Shown piece after piece: positions 39,888 to 48,715 of a DNA stretch of 64,000 nucleotides (position 1 is its first letter; each line of letters starts with the position of its first letter). A program made the position numbers and the translations under genes. Below the pieces are notes generated by a model, which was given only the letters and a program-made list of their open reading frames with translations, searched no databases and was not told the DNA's origin. The stretch spans positions 2,252,501 through 2,316,500 of the forward strand of contig NZ_CP061204.1 of NCBI RefSeq assembly GCF_014621775.1, given 5' to 3'. Source of the stretch: Stenotrophomonas sp. 169. Its GTDB lineage: Bacteria; Pseudomonadota; Gammaproteobacteria; Xanthomonadales; Xanthomonadaceae.

Positions 39888-41381
39888 ATGGCACAGATCA
39901 TCAATACCAACACGATGTCGCTGAACGCCCAGCGCAACCTTTCCACCAGCGGCAACTCGCTGGCCACCTCGATCCAGCGCCTGTCCTCGGGCCTGCGCAT
40001 CAACAGTGCGAAGGATGACGCGGCGGGCCTGGCGATCTCCGAGCGCTTCACCACCCAGATCCGCGGCATCAACCAGGCCGCGCGCAATGCCAACGATGGC
40101 ATTTCGCTGGCACAGACCGCAGAAGGCGCGCTGGGCGAGATCGGCAACAACCTGCAGCGCATCCGCGAGCTGGCCGTGCAGGCGCGCAATGCCACCAACT
40201 CCGATTCGGACCGCAAGGCGCTGAACGCCGAAGTGCAGCTGCTGAAGGCTGAAATCCAGCGCGTCGCCGAGCAGACCAACTTCAACGGCACCAACCTGCT
40301 GGACGGCAGCTTCACCAACCAGGCGTTCCAGATCGGTGCCGACCAGGGGCAGATGATCAACATCTCGCAGATCGCCAACGCCAACATCAAGGCGCTCGGC
40401 AACTGGAACCAGGTGGACACCTCCGCCACGTTCACTGCCATCACAGCGATCGGCACCGGCGGCGGCGGCGCGGCGACCCCGGGCGTGGCCACGCTCAGTC
40501 TGGCGGCCGCTACCGATCCGAATGCCACGTTCACCTTCCAGGTGGATGGCACCCAGGTCACCGTCCCCGCTGGCACCGGCCGCGATGCGGAGGGTCTGGC
40601 GACCGCAGTCGCAGCGCAGATCAACACCATTCGCCCCGGCCTGGCCGTCGCTGATGGAAACGACGTCGCGCTGAGCAACACCACGGCTGCGCCGGTGGTG
40701 CTCAACAACTTCTCCAACGGCGTTGGCACGCAGACGGTGGGCGCCCAGGCCGCTGCCGGCACGGCCACGTTCTCTGCAGGCAGCTTCACCCTGACCGGCG
40801 CCAAGGGCGAGGCCACGATCAACTTCGCCGCCGCCGGCGGCAGTGGCCAGCGCGCAAGCGATCTGGTGAAGTCGATCAACGACCAGAGCTACAACACCGG
40901 CGTCACCGCCTCGCTTGACAGCAATGGCATGCTGCTGCTCGCTTCGCAGAACGGCGACTTCACCATCGCCGGCGGTGCCACCCTGGGCGACCAGACCGGC
41001 CTGACCGCAGGCACCACCGCCGCCGGTGCGATCGGCAGCGCATGGGCCGCCGGTGGTCCGAAGTCAGGCTTTGCCGACCTGGACATCACCTCCACGCTGG
41101 GCGCCGACAATGCGCTCAACGCAATGGATGCCGCGCTGACCTCGATCAACTCTTCGCGTGCCGACCTCGGCGCCGTGCAGAATCGTTTCAGCTCGACGAT
41201 CGCCAACCTGACCACCTCCTCGGAGAACATGTCGGCCGCCCGCAGCCGCATCCGTGACACCGACTACGCGACCGAAACCGCTGAACTGACCCGCGCGCAG
41301 ATCCTGCAGCAGGCCGGTACCGCGATGCTCGCGCAGGCCAACCAGGTGCCGCAGAACGTACTGAGCCTGCTGCAGTCGTAA
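39888..41381 (+). CDS. fliC: Flagellin, first copy
   Basis: 497 aa, filament subunit. The D0/D1 ends are conserved ([20 protein letters not shown], and a C-terminus ending ANQVPQNVLSLLQS). The middle, about residues 180-400, is Ala/Gly/Thr rich and surface exposed. It starts 64 bp after flgL behind ACGGAGACG, and I see neither a sigma-28 nor a sigma-54 element in that gap. It may therefore be transcribed from the flgG promoter. A strong terminator follows. About the first 155 residues are nearly identical to the second copy. Confidence 0.96.
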   Translation: MAQIINTNTMSLNAQRNLSTSGNSLATSIQRLSSGLRINSAKDDAAGLAISERFTTQIRGINQAARNANDGISLAQTAEGALGEIGNNLQRIRELAVQARNATNSDSDRKALNAEVQLLKAEIQRVAEQTNFNGTNLLDGSFTNQAFQIGADQGQMINISQIANANIKALGNWNQVDTSATFTAITAIGTGGGGAATPGVATLSLAAATDPNATFTFQVDGTQVTVPAGTGRDAEGLATAVAAQINTIRPGLAVADGNDVALSNTTAAPVVLNNFSNGVGTQTVGAQAAAGTATFSAGSFTLTGAKGEATINFAAAGGSGQRASDLVKSINDQSYNTGVTASLDSNGMLLLASQNGDFTIAGGATLGDQTGLTAGTTAAGAIGSAWAAGGPKSGFADLDITSTLGADNALNAMDAALTSINSSRADLGAVQNRFSSTIANLTTSSENMSAARSRIRDTDYATETAELTRAQILQQAGTAMLAQANQVPQNVLSLLQS

Positions 41382-41396
41382 TACCGCCCTGCCCCG

Positions 41397-41420
41397 GTAG
41401 CGCCGAGCCACGCTCGGCGG
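41397..41420 (+). repeat. GTAG palindrome after the first flagellin gene
   Basis: A single GTAG-headed hairpin (GCCGAGC / GCTCGGC stem) lies 15 bp after the flagellin stop codon and just before the terminator. Confidence 0.8.
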
Positions 41421-41444
41421 ATTGCCGCAGCAGACGCAGCACCC

Positions 41445-41478
41445 AAAGGCCCCGCCAGACAACTGGCGGGGCCTTTTT
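41445..41478 (+). terminator. Strong intrinsic terminator after the first flagellin
   Basis: An 11-bp perfect stem (GGCCCCGCCAG / CTGGCGGGGCC), 4-nt loop and five Ts. It isolates the second flagellin gene from upstream transcription. Confidence 0.9.
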
Positions 41479-41545
41479 CCGTGCTGGATGCGCCCGCGAG
41501 GCATGCCGCGCCACGGCCATCACGAAAAAAATGTTGACGTTTGGC

Positions 41546-41572
41546 TAAAGGCTGGGCAGGGAGTGCCGTTAT
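41546..41572 (+). promoter_or_regulatory. Sigma-28 promoter of the second flagellin
   Basis: TAAAGGCT and GCCGTTAT are 11 bp apart, the same -10 variant as at flgM. About 105 bp of leader precede the ATG. Confidence 0.8.
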
Positions 41573-41677
41573 TGATTTCAGCAGCGGCAGCACACCCCCA
41601 CGGGGGCGCCCATCCACTGCCCCCGTTACCGGCCAAGCTGATCTGCCGGACCCACTGCCAAAAAGGAAAACCGCACC

Positions 41678-43186
41678 ATGGCACAAGTCATCAACACCAA
41701 CACCATGTCGCTCAATGCACAGCGCAACCTGAGCACCAGCGGCAACAGCCTCGCCACCTCGATCCAGCGCCTGTCTTCGGGCCTGCGCATCAACAGTGCC
41801 AAGGACGACGCGGCAGGCCTGGCGATCTCCGAGCGTTTCACCACGCAGGTCCGCGGCATGAACCAGGCTGCCCGCAATGCCAACGACGGCATCTCGCTGG
41901 CGCAGACCGCTGAAGGCGCCCTGGGCGAAATCGGCAACAACCTGCAGCGTATCCGCGAACTGGCCGTCCAGTCGCGCAACGCCACCAACTCCGATTCCGA
42001 CCGTCAGGCGCTGAACTCGGAAGTGCAGCTGCTGAAGGCTGAAATCCAGCGCGTCGCCGAGCAGACCAACTTCAACGGCACCAAGCTGCTTGACGGCAGC
42101 TTCCAGAGCCAGGCCTTCCAGATCGGCGCCGACCAGGGCCAGACGATCGACATCGCCCAGATCACCAATGCGAACATCGCCTCGCTGGGCAACTGGAACA
42201 AGGTCGACACGGCTGCCAAGGTCACCGGTGCAGCGCCGGCTGGCGAGGCAGGTGCAGGCGGCGGCGCCGCTACCCCGGGTACCGGTGCAGTCGACCTGTC
42301 GGCTGCCGATCCTGAAGCCGCGCTCAGCTTCACGGTAAATGGCACCACGGTCAACGTCGCTGCGGGCACTGGTCGTAGCGCCGCCGACTTCGCCACTGCT
42401 GTTGCCGGCGCCATCAACGGCCAGGCCGCAGGCCTGGCAACTGTCGATGGCGATGACAACCTGGTCCTGTCCAACACCACCGCTACCGCCGTCACCCTGG
42501 GTGGCGCGATTCCGGGCGGCGCCCAGACCGTTGCCGCACAGACCCCGGCCGGCGCTGCTGGCGCCAACACCTTCTCCGCTGGCAGCTTCACGCTGACCGG
42601 TTCGAAGGGTTCGGCGACCATCAACTTCACCGCTGCCGGCAGCTCCGCACAGCGCGCTGACGAGCTGGTCAAGTCGATCAACAGCCAGAGCTACAACACC
42701 GGCGTGTCCGCTTCGCTGGATTCCGGCAAGCTGGTGCTGACCGGCGCGGACGGCGACGTGACCGTGGCCACCGCCACCGGCACCGATGCCACCGCATTGA
42801 CCGCACAGACCGGCCTGACCGCGGGTTCCTCCGCCGGCGCAGCGGGTGCCTGGGCTGCAGGCACGGCCGACACCGGCTTCGCCAACCTGGACATCTCCGA
42901 CGTATCCGGTGCGGACAACGCCATCAAGGCAATGGACGCTGCGCTGAACTCGGTGAACTCCTCGCGTGCCGACCTCGGCGCCGTGCAGAACCGCTTCACC
43001 TCGGTGGTGGCCAACCTGAGCACCTCCTCGGAGAACATGTCCGCTGCCCGCAGCCGCATCCGCGATACCGACTACGCTTCGGAAACCGCTGAGCTGACCC
43101 GCAACCAGATCCTGCAGCAGGCCGGTACGGCCATGCTGGCCCAGGCCAACCAGTCCAGCCAGAACGTGCTGAGCCTGCTGCGCTGA
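41678..43186 (+). CDS. fliC: Flagellin, second copy
   Basis: 502 aa. Terminal domains are nearly identical to the first copy ([20 protein letters not shown]; it ends [13 protein letters not shown]). The central domain is clearly diverged. It has its own sigma-28 promoter and an AAAGGAAAA ribosome site, and ends at its own terminator, so it is a monocistronic late gene, probably the major filament subunit. Confidence 0.96.
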   Translation: MAQVINTNTMSLNAQRNLSTSGNSLATSIQRLSSGLRINSAKDDAAGLAISERFTTQVRGMNQAARNANDGISLAQTAEGALGEIGNNLQRIRELAVQSRNATNSDSDRQALNSEVQLLKAEIQRVAEQTNFNGTKLLDGSFQSQAFQIGADQGQTIDIAQITNANIASLGNWNKVDTAAKVTGAAPAGEAGAGGGAATPGTGAVDLSAADPEAALSFTVNGTTVNVAAGTGRSAADFATAVAGAINGQAAGLATVDGDDNLVLSNTTATAVTLGGAIPGGAQTVAAQTPAGAAGANTFSAGSFTLTGSKGSATINFTAAGSSAQRADELVKSINSQSYNTGVSASLDSGKLVLTGADGDVTVATATGTDATALTAQTGLTAGSSAGAAGAWAAGTADTGFANLDISDVSGADNAIKAMDAALNSVNSSRADLGAVQNRFTSVVANLSTSSENMSAARSRIRDTDYASETAELTRNQILQQAGTAMLAQANQSSQNVLSLLR

Positions 43187-43214
43187 TCCCGGCGGCACGC
43201 AACACGGTGTAAGG

Positions 43215-43247
43215 AAGAAGGGGGCGAAAGCCCCCTTCTTCGTTTGT
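43215..43247 (+). terminator. Intrinsic terminator after the second flagellin
   Basis: An 11-bp stem (AAGAAGGGGGC / GCCCCCTTCTT) closed by a GAAA tetraloop, 28 bp after the stop codon, with a modest T-rich tail. Confidence 0.85.
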
Positions 43248-43269
43248 GTGATCCGCCAAGGGCGGTCGC

Positions 43270-43285
43270 TGGCACAGGGCTTGCA
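43270..43285 (+). promoter_or_regulatory. Sigma-54 promoter of fliD
   Basis: TGGCAC, 5 bp (AGGGC), TTGCA, 98 bp before the fliD ATG. Confidence 0.85.
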
Positions 43286-43309
43286 TCGCACCGGGCAGCG
43301 CAGCAGCGC

Positions 43310-43336
43310 TCAAGCTCGCCCCGTGGCGGCCGATAG
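43310..43336 (+). promoter_or_regulatory. Sigma-28 promoter of fliD
   Basis: TCAAGCTC and GCCGATAG, 11 bp apart, lie 24 bp downstream of the sigma-54 element. The -35 variant TCAAG is shared with the cheV promoter. Tandem class-2/class-3 promoters would keep the cap protein expressed in both phases. Confidence 0.65.
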
Positions 43337-43383
43337 CAGATGCATGGCATCGGCGCGGGCCACCCCAGCACAAGGATCTTCCC

Positions 43384-44730
43384 ATGTCCCTCGGCACCAT
43401 CGGCTCCGGCCTCGATATCGCCAGCCTGGTCTCCCGGCTCGTCGCCAGTGAACGCGCCCCCAGGGAGAACCAGATCAACACCGCGGGCACGGCTGCAACG
43501 GCGAAAGTGTCCGCGCTGGGTACGATCAAGAGCGGCATGACCAGCCTGCAGAGCGCGCTGAGTACGCTGGTACGCAACGTCGCCACGCCCGGCTTGAAGA
43601 CCAGCACCCCGACCGAATCCAACTTCAGTGCCACCATCGATACCAGCGCCACCGCCGGCAAACCGGCAGCCGGCACGCATGAGATCGAAGTCAGATCGCT
43701 GGCGCAGAACCAGAAGCTGAGTACCAAGGCGTATGAGAAGGACGCCGTCGTCGGTGACGGTGCGTTGAGCATCGGCTACGGCGACAAGACCATCGATGTC
43801 ACCATTCCGGCCGGCTCGAAACTGACGGACATCGCCGCGGCGATCAACTCCGCGGCCGGTGGCAAGGGCGTGACCGCTGCGGTGATCACCGCCGATGACG
43901 GCCAGCACCTGGTGCTGAGCGCGGTGGATGCCGGCAGCAAGGGCGCCCTGACGATCAGCACGACAGGCGGCAACGGCGGCCTGGCCGACCTGGCGCACGA
44001 TCCCGCCGGCACGTCGAAGATGACCGAGATGGTCGCCGCCAAGGATGCCGTGGTGGTGGTGGACGGTTTTACCCGCACGTCCAGCTCGAACACCATCACC
44101 GATCTGGTCCCGGGCGTCAGCCTGACCCTGACCAAAGCTGAGGAAGGCAAAAAGCAGACGCTGACGCTGACACCGGACAACAGCACGCTGAAGACGAACC
44201 TCACCTCGTTCATCACGGCGTACAACTCGGTGCAGAGCACGCTGAAAAGTTCCAGCGCGTACAACGCCGAAACCGGTACCGCCGCGACCCTCACCGGCGA
44301 TGCGATGGTGCGCGGCCTGCAGCAGCAACTGCGCAACCAGCTCAGCGGCAACGTCAACGACCTGAAAGCGCTGGGCGTGACCATCGCCGCCGACGGCAGC
44401 CTGAGCCTGGATGCCGCGAAGCTGGACACGGCCATCGCCAAGGACCCCGAAGCGGCCAAGTCGCTGTTTGGCGCCGAAGGCAGCATCGGCAAGTCGATGA
44501 CCGCCCTGCTGAAGAGCAACCTGGATGCCACCACCGGCAGCATCACCCAGCGCACCAATTCGCTGAACAAGGAAATCAAGGCGCTGGAGAAGCAGCTGGA
44601 TGACCTGGATGCCCGCATGGAAAAAGTGTCAGACCGCTACACCAAGCAATTCACCGCGATGGAAGGCCTGGTGACGCAGATGCAGAGCGCCAGCAACTCG
44701 CTGTCCCAGCAGTTCGCCAGCAACAGCTGA
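43384..44730 (+). CDS. fliD: Flagellar filament cap protein FliD
   Basis: 448 aa. The cap pentamer that folds exported flagellin at the filament tip. The N-terminus (LGTIGSGLDIASLVSRLVAS) and the C-terminal coiled region (LNKEIKALEKQLDDLDARME, ending ASNSLSQQFASNS) are family hallmarks. fliS follows after 112 bp. Confidence 0.96.
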   Translation: MSLGTIGSGLDIASLVSRLVASERAPRENQINTAGTAATAKVSALGTIKSGMTSLQSALSTLVRNVATPGLKTSTPTESNFSATIDTSATAGKPAAGTHEIEVRSLAQNQKLSTKAYEKDAVVGDGALSIGYGDKTIDVTIPAGSKLTDIAAAINSAAGGKGVTAAVITADDGQHLVLSAVDAGSKGALTISTTGGNGGLADLAHDPAGTSKMTEMVAAKDAVVVVDGFTRTSSSNTITDLVPGVSLTLTKAEEGKKQTLTLTPDNSTLKTNLTSFITAYNSVQSTLKSSSAYNAETGTAATLTGDAMVRGLQQQLRNQLSGNVNDLKALGVTIAADGSLSLDAAKLDTAIAKDPEAAKSLFGAEGSIGKSMTALLKSNLDATTGSITQRTNSLNKEIKALEKQLDDLDARMEKVSDRYTKQFTAMEGLVTQMQSASNSLSQQFASNS

Positions 44731-44740
44731 TCCGCGTCCC

Positions 44741-44768
44741 TCAAGTTCACCGGCCCCACCGCCGATAC
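44741..44768 (+). promoter_or_regulatory. Possible sigma-28 promoter of fliS
   Basis: TCAAGTTC and GCCGATAC are present in the fliD-fliS gap but 12 rather than 11 bp apart, so this is a weaker candidate. It would drive fliS, the fliT-like gene and the PilZ gene. Confidence 0.45.
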
Positions 44769-44842
44769 CATTGAAACACCGGTGCCGTCCCCCGCTCACC
44801 TGTTGGGAGCGCAGGCACGATGGCACCCCAGGAGACTGATAC

Positions 44843-45262
44843 ATGTACGCCACAAACCGGCAGTTCGCCGAGCAGTACCGCAAGGTCGGCGTCAGCACGT
44901 CCGTTGTCGATGCCGACCCGCACAAGCTGGTGGCGCTGCTGCTGTCCGGTGCCTGCGAACGCATCCGCACCGCCGAGGCCGCGCTGCAGCGCAACGACCA
45001 GGCACGCAAGGGCAAAGCGATCGGCGAGGCCTGCTCGATCGTGGGTCACCTTGACGGCTCGCTGGACCATGAAGCCGGCGGCGAGATTGCCGGCAACCTG
45101 TCGGCCCTGTACGAGTTCGTCATCGTGCGGCTCACCGAAGCCAACCTCAACAACGATCCCGTCGCCTTGCAGGACGCGCTGGGCCTGATGGTTGAAATCG
45201 ATTCGGCATGGAGCGCCATTCCTGCCGACCAGCGCCAGATCCGCGGCGCTGGCGCGCCATGA
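44843..45262 (+). CDS. fliS: Flagellin export chaperone FliS
   Basis: 139 aa, all-helical. It binds the C-terminal end of flagellin to prevent premature polymerisation. Family segments YRKVGVSTSVVDADPHKLVA and IGEACSIVGHLDGSLD are visible. GGAG lies upstream of the ATG. It overlaps the next gene by four bases. Confidence 0.95.
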   Translation: MYATNRQFAEQYRKVGVSTSVVDADPHKLVALLLSGACERIRTAEAALQRNDQARKGKAIGEACSIVGHLDGSLDHEAGGEIAGNLSALYEFVIVRLTEANLNNDPVALQDALGLMVEIDSAWSAIPADQRQIRGAGAP

Positions 45263-45558
45263 ACATCGCCTCGCTGCAGCCACTGCACGCCGCGCTGGAC
45301 ACGCTGGAAGCAGCGCTGCCGGTGGGTGACCATGCCTACAGCGAGCGGCTGATGAGCGAACATCTGCAAGCGGTCGCCGGTCTGTCGATGGCCGTGGAGC
45401 GGCCTACCGACGAAGCCATCCACGCCCTGCTGGCCCACCAGGCCAAGGTGATGGGCCGCATGGTGCAGCTGCGCGACGAAGCGGCAGCGCACATCAACCA
45501 GGGCAAGCGCTCCCTTCGCGCCGCCCATGCCTACCTGAAGGCAGAATCGCTGGCATGA
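45259..45558 (+). CDS. FliT-like flagellar chaperone
   Basis: A 99-aa predicted helical protein with no strong signature. Position directly after fliS, ATGA overlaps on both sides, size and helical character all fit FliT, the chaperone for FliD. The assignment rests on context. The C-terminal basic-helical stretch (INQGKRSLRAAHAYLKAES) would suit a coiled partner-binding tail. Confidence 0.65.
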   Translation: MNIASLQPLHAALDTLEAALPVGDHAYSERLMSEHLQAVAGLSMAVERPTDEAIHALLAHQAKVMGRMVQLRDEAAAHINQGKRSLRAAHAYLKAESLA

Positions 45559-46133
45559 ACGATCCCGCCGCGCCCCTGATCCACCATCCGGCCGAAAGCG
45601 AGCTGTTCGACGAGACGCTCAGCTGCGACGTCGACCTGCCCGCCGACTTCCTGCGTGGCAGTGGCGTGGTGCGTGCATCGGTTGCCGAACAGCTGCTGCG
45701 CAGCGTGGCACTTGTGGAAGACAGTCGGGCCGAAGACAAGGACGACCGTGGCGAGACCAACCTGGCCCAGCAGCGCATTGAAGCGAAGCTGGACCTGGTG
45801 CTGGTGCTGGTGGGCCGCCTGGTGCGCCAGCAGGGTGATGCCCTGCCCCTGCGCCCCCTGCGCTGGTCACGGCGCGGCATTCGCCTGCAGTTGGGTCCGC
45901 GCAGCGGGGCGGCCATCGGCAGCCAAGGCGTGGTGCGCCTGCAGCCCAGCGACTGGCTCCCTGATCATGTTGATCTGCCGGTCCAGGTGGTAGCCGAGGC
46001 GGCCAACGGCGCCGGCGGGCATTACCTGTGGCTGCGTTTCAGCGAACTGGGCGAAGGCCTGGAGTTGGCGTTGGAACGCCACCTGTTCCGGATGCACCGG
46101 CGACAGATCGCCGACGCCCGCCGTCACCGCTGA
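45555..46133 (+). CDS. PilZ-like domain protein in the fliS operon
   Basis: A 192-aa cytosolic protein. The second half looks like a PilZ beta-barrel: RPLRWSRRGIRLQL corresponds to the c-di-GMP motif region and keeps S-x-x-G, but lacks the usual Asp/Asn two residues before the Ser. The N-terminal half is helical (EAKLDLVLVLVGRLV). The start overlaps the fliT-like stop. A role in c-di-GMP control of motility is inferred, and binding may be lost or altered. Confidence 0.65.
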   Translation: MNDPAAPLIHHPAESELFDETLSCDVDLPADFLRGSGVVRASVAEQLLRSVALVEDSRAEDKDDRGETNLAQQRIEAKLDLVLVLVGRLVRQQGDALPLRPLRWSRRGIRLQLGPRSGAAIGSQGVVRLQPSDWLPDHVDLPVQVVAEAANGAGGHYLWLRFSELGEGLELALERHLFRMHRRQIADARRHR

Positions 46134-46144
46134 GCGAACGCGGC

Positions 46145-46282
46145 CGGCGCCACAACAGCACCCCGCGCGAGACCCACCCGGTAGCGCCGAGCCACGCTCG
46201 GCGAGCGCAGCGGGGCCTTTCACCACCCCGCACGCGGCCAACATTCCGCCGAGCACGGCTCGGCGCCACAACAGCACCCCGC
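46145..46282. repeat. GTAG palindrome pair with 22-bp direct repeats
   Basis: A GTAG hairpin at 46181 faces an inverted one ending GCCAC at 46269. A perfect 22-bp direct repeat (starting CGGCGCCACAAC) lies at 46145-46166 and 46261-46282. Its first part coincides with the tail of a palindrome, as if one unit of a tandem array had been partly lost. Confidence 0.75.
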
Positions 46283-46398
46283 TCGCGGCCGGCATGACAA
46301 CGGCTCCATACCGTTCCGCGACGGCCGTCGCTATCCCGGCGTGTCGCTATTGGCTGCCCGGCCCCGGTCCGTTAAGGTGGGGGCTCTCCTGCCCTTAG

Positions 46399-47043
46399 TT
46401 GCTGCCCTTGCGCGTTCTGATCGTCGACGACCACACCCTAGTTCGTGCTGGCTTGGGCCGGCTGCTGCAGGGATTCGCTGACGTGCACGTGGTAGCCGAG
46501 GCCAGCAACGCCGAGCAGGCCTTGCAGCAGGCCCTGCAGCATGCGCCCGACGTCGTACTGATGGATCTGTCCCTGCCCGGTCGCAGCGGCTTGGAAGCAC
46601 TCAGCGATATCCTGCTGCGGGCCCCTGGCTCACGCGTGGTGATGATGACCATGCACGACGACGCTGCCCACGTGCGCGATGCCCTCGACCGCGGCGCGGT
46701 AGGCTTCGTGGTCAAGGATGCGGCGCCAGCCGAACTGGAGCTGGCATTGCGTGCCGCCCATGCCGGACAGGTCTTCCTCAGCCCGCAGATCTCCGCGAAG
46801 ATGCTCGCCCCGCTGCTGGGAGGCCGGGAAAAGCCGGTCGGCGTCGCTGCCCTCTCGCCGCGCCAGCGCGAGATCCTGCGTCGTATCGGCGCTGGCCAGA
46901 GCAACAAGGAAATGGCAGCCGACCTCGGCATCAGCGTGAAAACCGTCGAGACCCATCGCGCCCGGATGATGGAATCGCTGGGCTGCCGCCGCGCGAACGA
47001 TCTGGTGCTGATGGCGGCCCGCCATCAGACCGACCTGGGCTGA
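46399..47043 (+). CDS. NarL/FixJ-family response regulator
   Basis: A 214-aa protein with an N-terminal receiver (VLIVDDHTLVRAG, phospho-acceptor Asp in VVLMDLSLPGRSG, Lys in FVVKDAAP). It has a C-terminal LuxR-type helix-turn-helix (LSPRQREILRRIGAGQSNKE and GISVKTVETHRARMMESLG). No kinase is adjacent. Both candidate starts are TTG (46399 or 46408) and neither has a good ribosome site. Its place before rpoN suggests a link to flagellar control. Confidence 0.88.
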   Translation: MLPLRVLIVDDHTLVRAGLGRLLQGFADVHVVAEASNAEQALQQALQHAPDVVLMDLSLPGRSGLEALSDILLRAPGSRVVMMTMHDDAAHVRDALDRGAVGFVVKDAAPAELELALRAAHAGQVFLSPQISAKMLAPLLGGREKPVGVAALSPRQREILRRIGAGQSNKEMAADLGISVKTVETHRARMMESLGCRRANDLVLMAARHQTDLG

Positions 47044-47293
47044 TCGCCGGCGTCGCTTTCCCGTCACCCCGACAGGATGAGCGTGCCTTAAGGCCCGACG
47101 CTGCGTTCGCCCGTAACGCACATTCAGGCACTTAGCATCGACACGCGACGGAATTCGGTTGCGCTGTAAGGGTTTTCCTGACGCGGCGTCAGGAGATGCA
47201 CCAAGGCCCTAAGGAACGCCCCGATTACACCCCGTCGTGCCTACAAGCAAGATGTGTTCCATAACGCGCCGGGGATGGCGACGGGGAATGCAG

Positions 47294-48703
47294 ATGAAAG
47301 CCGCACTCAATGTCCAGCTGGGCCAGAACCTCCACCTGACGCCGCAATTGCTGCAGTCGATCCGCCTGTTGCAGCTCAACGGCCTGCAGTTGGAGCAGGA
47401 AATCCAGCGCGCTCTGGAAAACAACCCGTTGCTGGAAATCGAAGAAGCCAGCGAATCGGCAGCGGATGGCCCGGCCGGACCGGAGGCCTCGCTGGAGACG
47501 GCGGCCTTCGACGAACTGCCCGACAGCGGCATGTGGGACGTGCCCGGCGCGAGCTGGCAGGACGGCGACGATGACCGCATGGCGCGCATCGCTGCCGGAC
47601 ATTCCAGCGATCCCCAGCTGCGCGTGCTGCAATCATTGGCGCTGGAACTGGACGAGCGCGACTTGGCCGTTGCCGCGTTCTGGCTGGAGCATTGCGACGA
47701 CGCCGGCTATCTTGACGCGCCGCTGGCGCAACTGCACCTGCTGGCCAGCGCCCATCTGGACATCCCCGCCACGGAAGTGGAAGCGGTCCGCCAGCGCCTG
47801 CTGCACGGTGACCCGGCCGGCATGGCCGCGCAGGACCTGGCCGAGTGCCTGTTGGCACAGCTGGATGCGCTGCCGGGCACGGTCGCGGCCCGCCATCTGG
47901 CACGCCGCATCCTGCGCGGGCCGCTGGATCTGCTCGCCGGCCACGACTACGCCGCATTGGCCAACGCATGCGATGCCGACGTAGCGGACATCTGCGAGGC
48001 GGTACGGCTGATCCTTTCCCTGCAGCCACGCCCGGGCGACAGCCTGCTGCCGGAAAACAATGCCACCGTGGTGCCGGATGTCAGTGCCTGGCACGCTGAC
48101 GGACAGTGGCGGGTCGCCCTGAACACCCGTAGCAGCCGCCGCGTGAGCATCAACCGTGATTATGAACAGGCCTTGGCAGACTGCCCCGACGCCAGCCCGG
48201 CGATGCGCGAAATGCTGGCTGAAGCGCGCTGGCTGACCCGCGGGCTGTCGATGCGCCATGACACCCTGCTGCGCACGGCGCGGGTGATCGTGGAGCGCCA
48301 GGCCGCCTTCCTGACCCGTGGCGACGAAGCCATGGCACCGCTGACGCTGAAGGAAGTGGCCGATGCGATCGGCATGCACGAATCGACGATTTCGCGCATT
48401 ACCACCGGAAAATACCTGCAGACCCCGCGCGGCACCTTCGAGTTGAAGCACTTCTTCGCGGTGCGCCTTGAAGGGGCCAGCGTGTCCGGCGCGGCCGTGA
48501 AAGCCATGGTGCGCCGCCTGATCGAGTCCGAACCGGCCGGCCGGCCGCTGGCCGATGAGGCGATCGCCGGACTGCTGGCGCGACAAGGGGTGAACATCGC
48601 ACGCCGGACCGTTGCAAAATACCGGGAACAACTGGACATCGCTCCGGCCCGCGAACGCCGCCGGCAGACCGTCCGGCAACCGCTGATGGCCCGGACGGGC
48701 TGA
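47294..48703 (+). CDS. rpoN: RNA polymerase sigma-54 factor RpoN
   Basis: 469 aa. It begins MKAALNVQLGQNLHLTPQLL, the Gln/Leu-rich activator-responsive region I. A core-binding domain and a DNA-binding part follow, ending in the diagnostic RpoN box ARRTVAKYRE near the C-terminus. It recognises the -24/-12 elements seen before flgA, flgB, flgG, fliD, fliE and fliL. An alternative Met lies two codons upstream. Its place inside the flagellar cluster suggests a flagellum-dedicated copy, as in xanthomonads that carry two rpoN genes. Confidence 0.95.
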   Translation: MKAALNVQLGQNLHLTPQLLQSIRLLQLNGLQLEQEIQRALENNPLLEIEEASESAADGPAGPEASLETAAFDELPDSGMWDVPGASWQDGDDDRMARIAAGHSSDPQLRVLQSLALELDERDLAVAAFWLEHCDDAGYLDAPLAQLHLLASAHLDIPATEVEAVRQRLLHGDPAGMAAQDLAECLLAQLDALPGTVAARHLARRILRGPLDLLAGHDYAALANACDADVADICEAVRLILSLQPRPGDSLLPENNATVVPDVSAWHADGQWRVALNTRSSRRVSINRDYEQALADCPDASPAMREMLAEARWLTRGLSMRHDTLLRTARVIVERQAAFLTRGDEAMAPLTLKEVADAIGMHESTISRITTGKYLQTPRGTFELKHFFAVRLEGASVSGAAVKAMVRRLIESEPAGRPLADEAIAGLLARQGVNIARRTVAKYREQLDIAPARERRRQTVRQPLMARTG

Positions 48704-48715
48704 GGACGAACTGGA

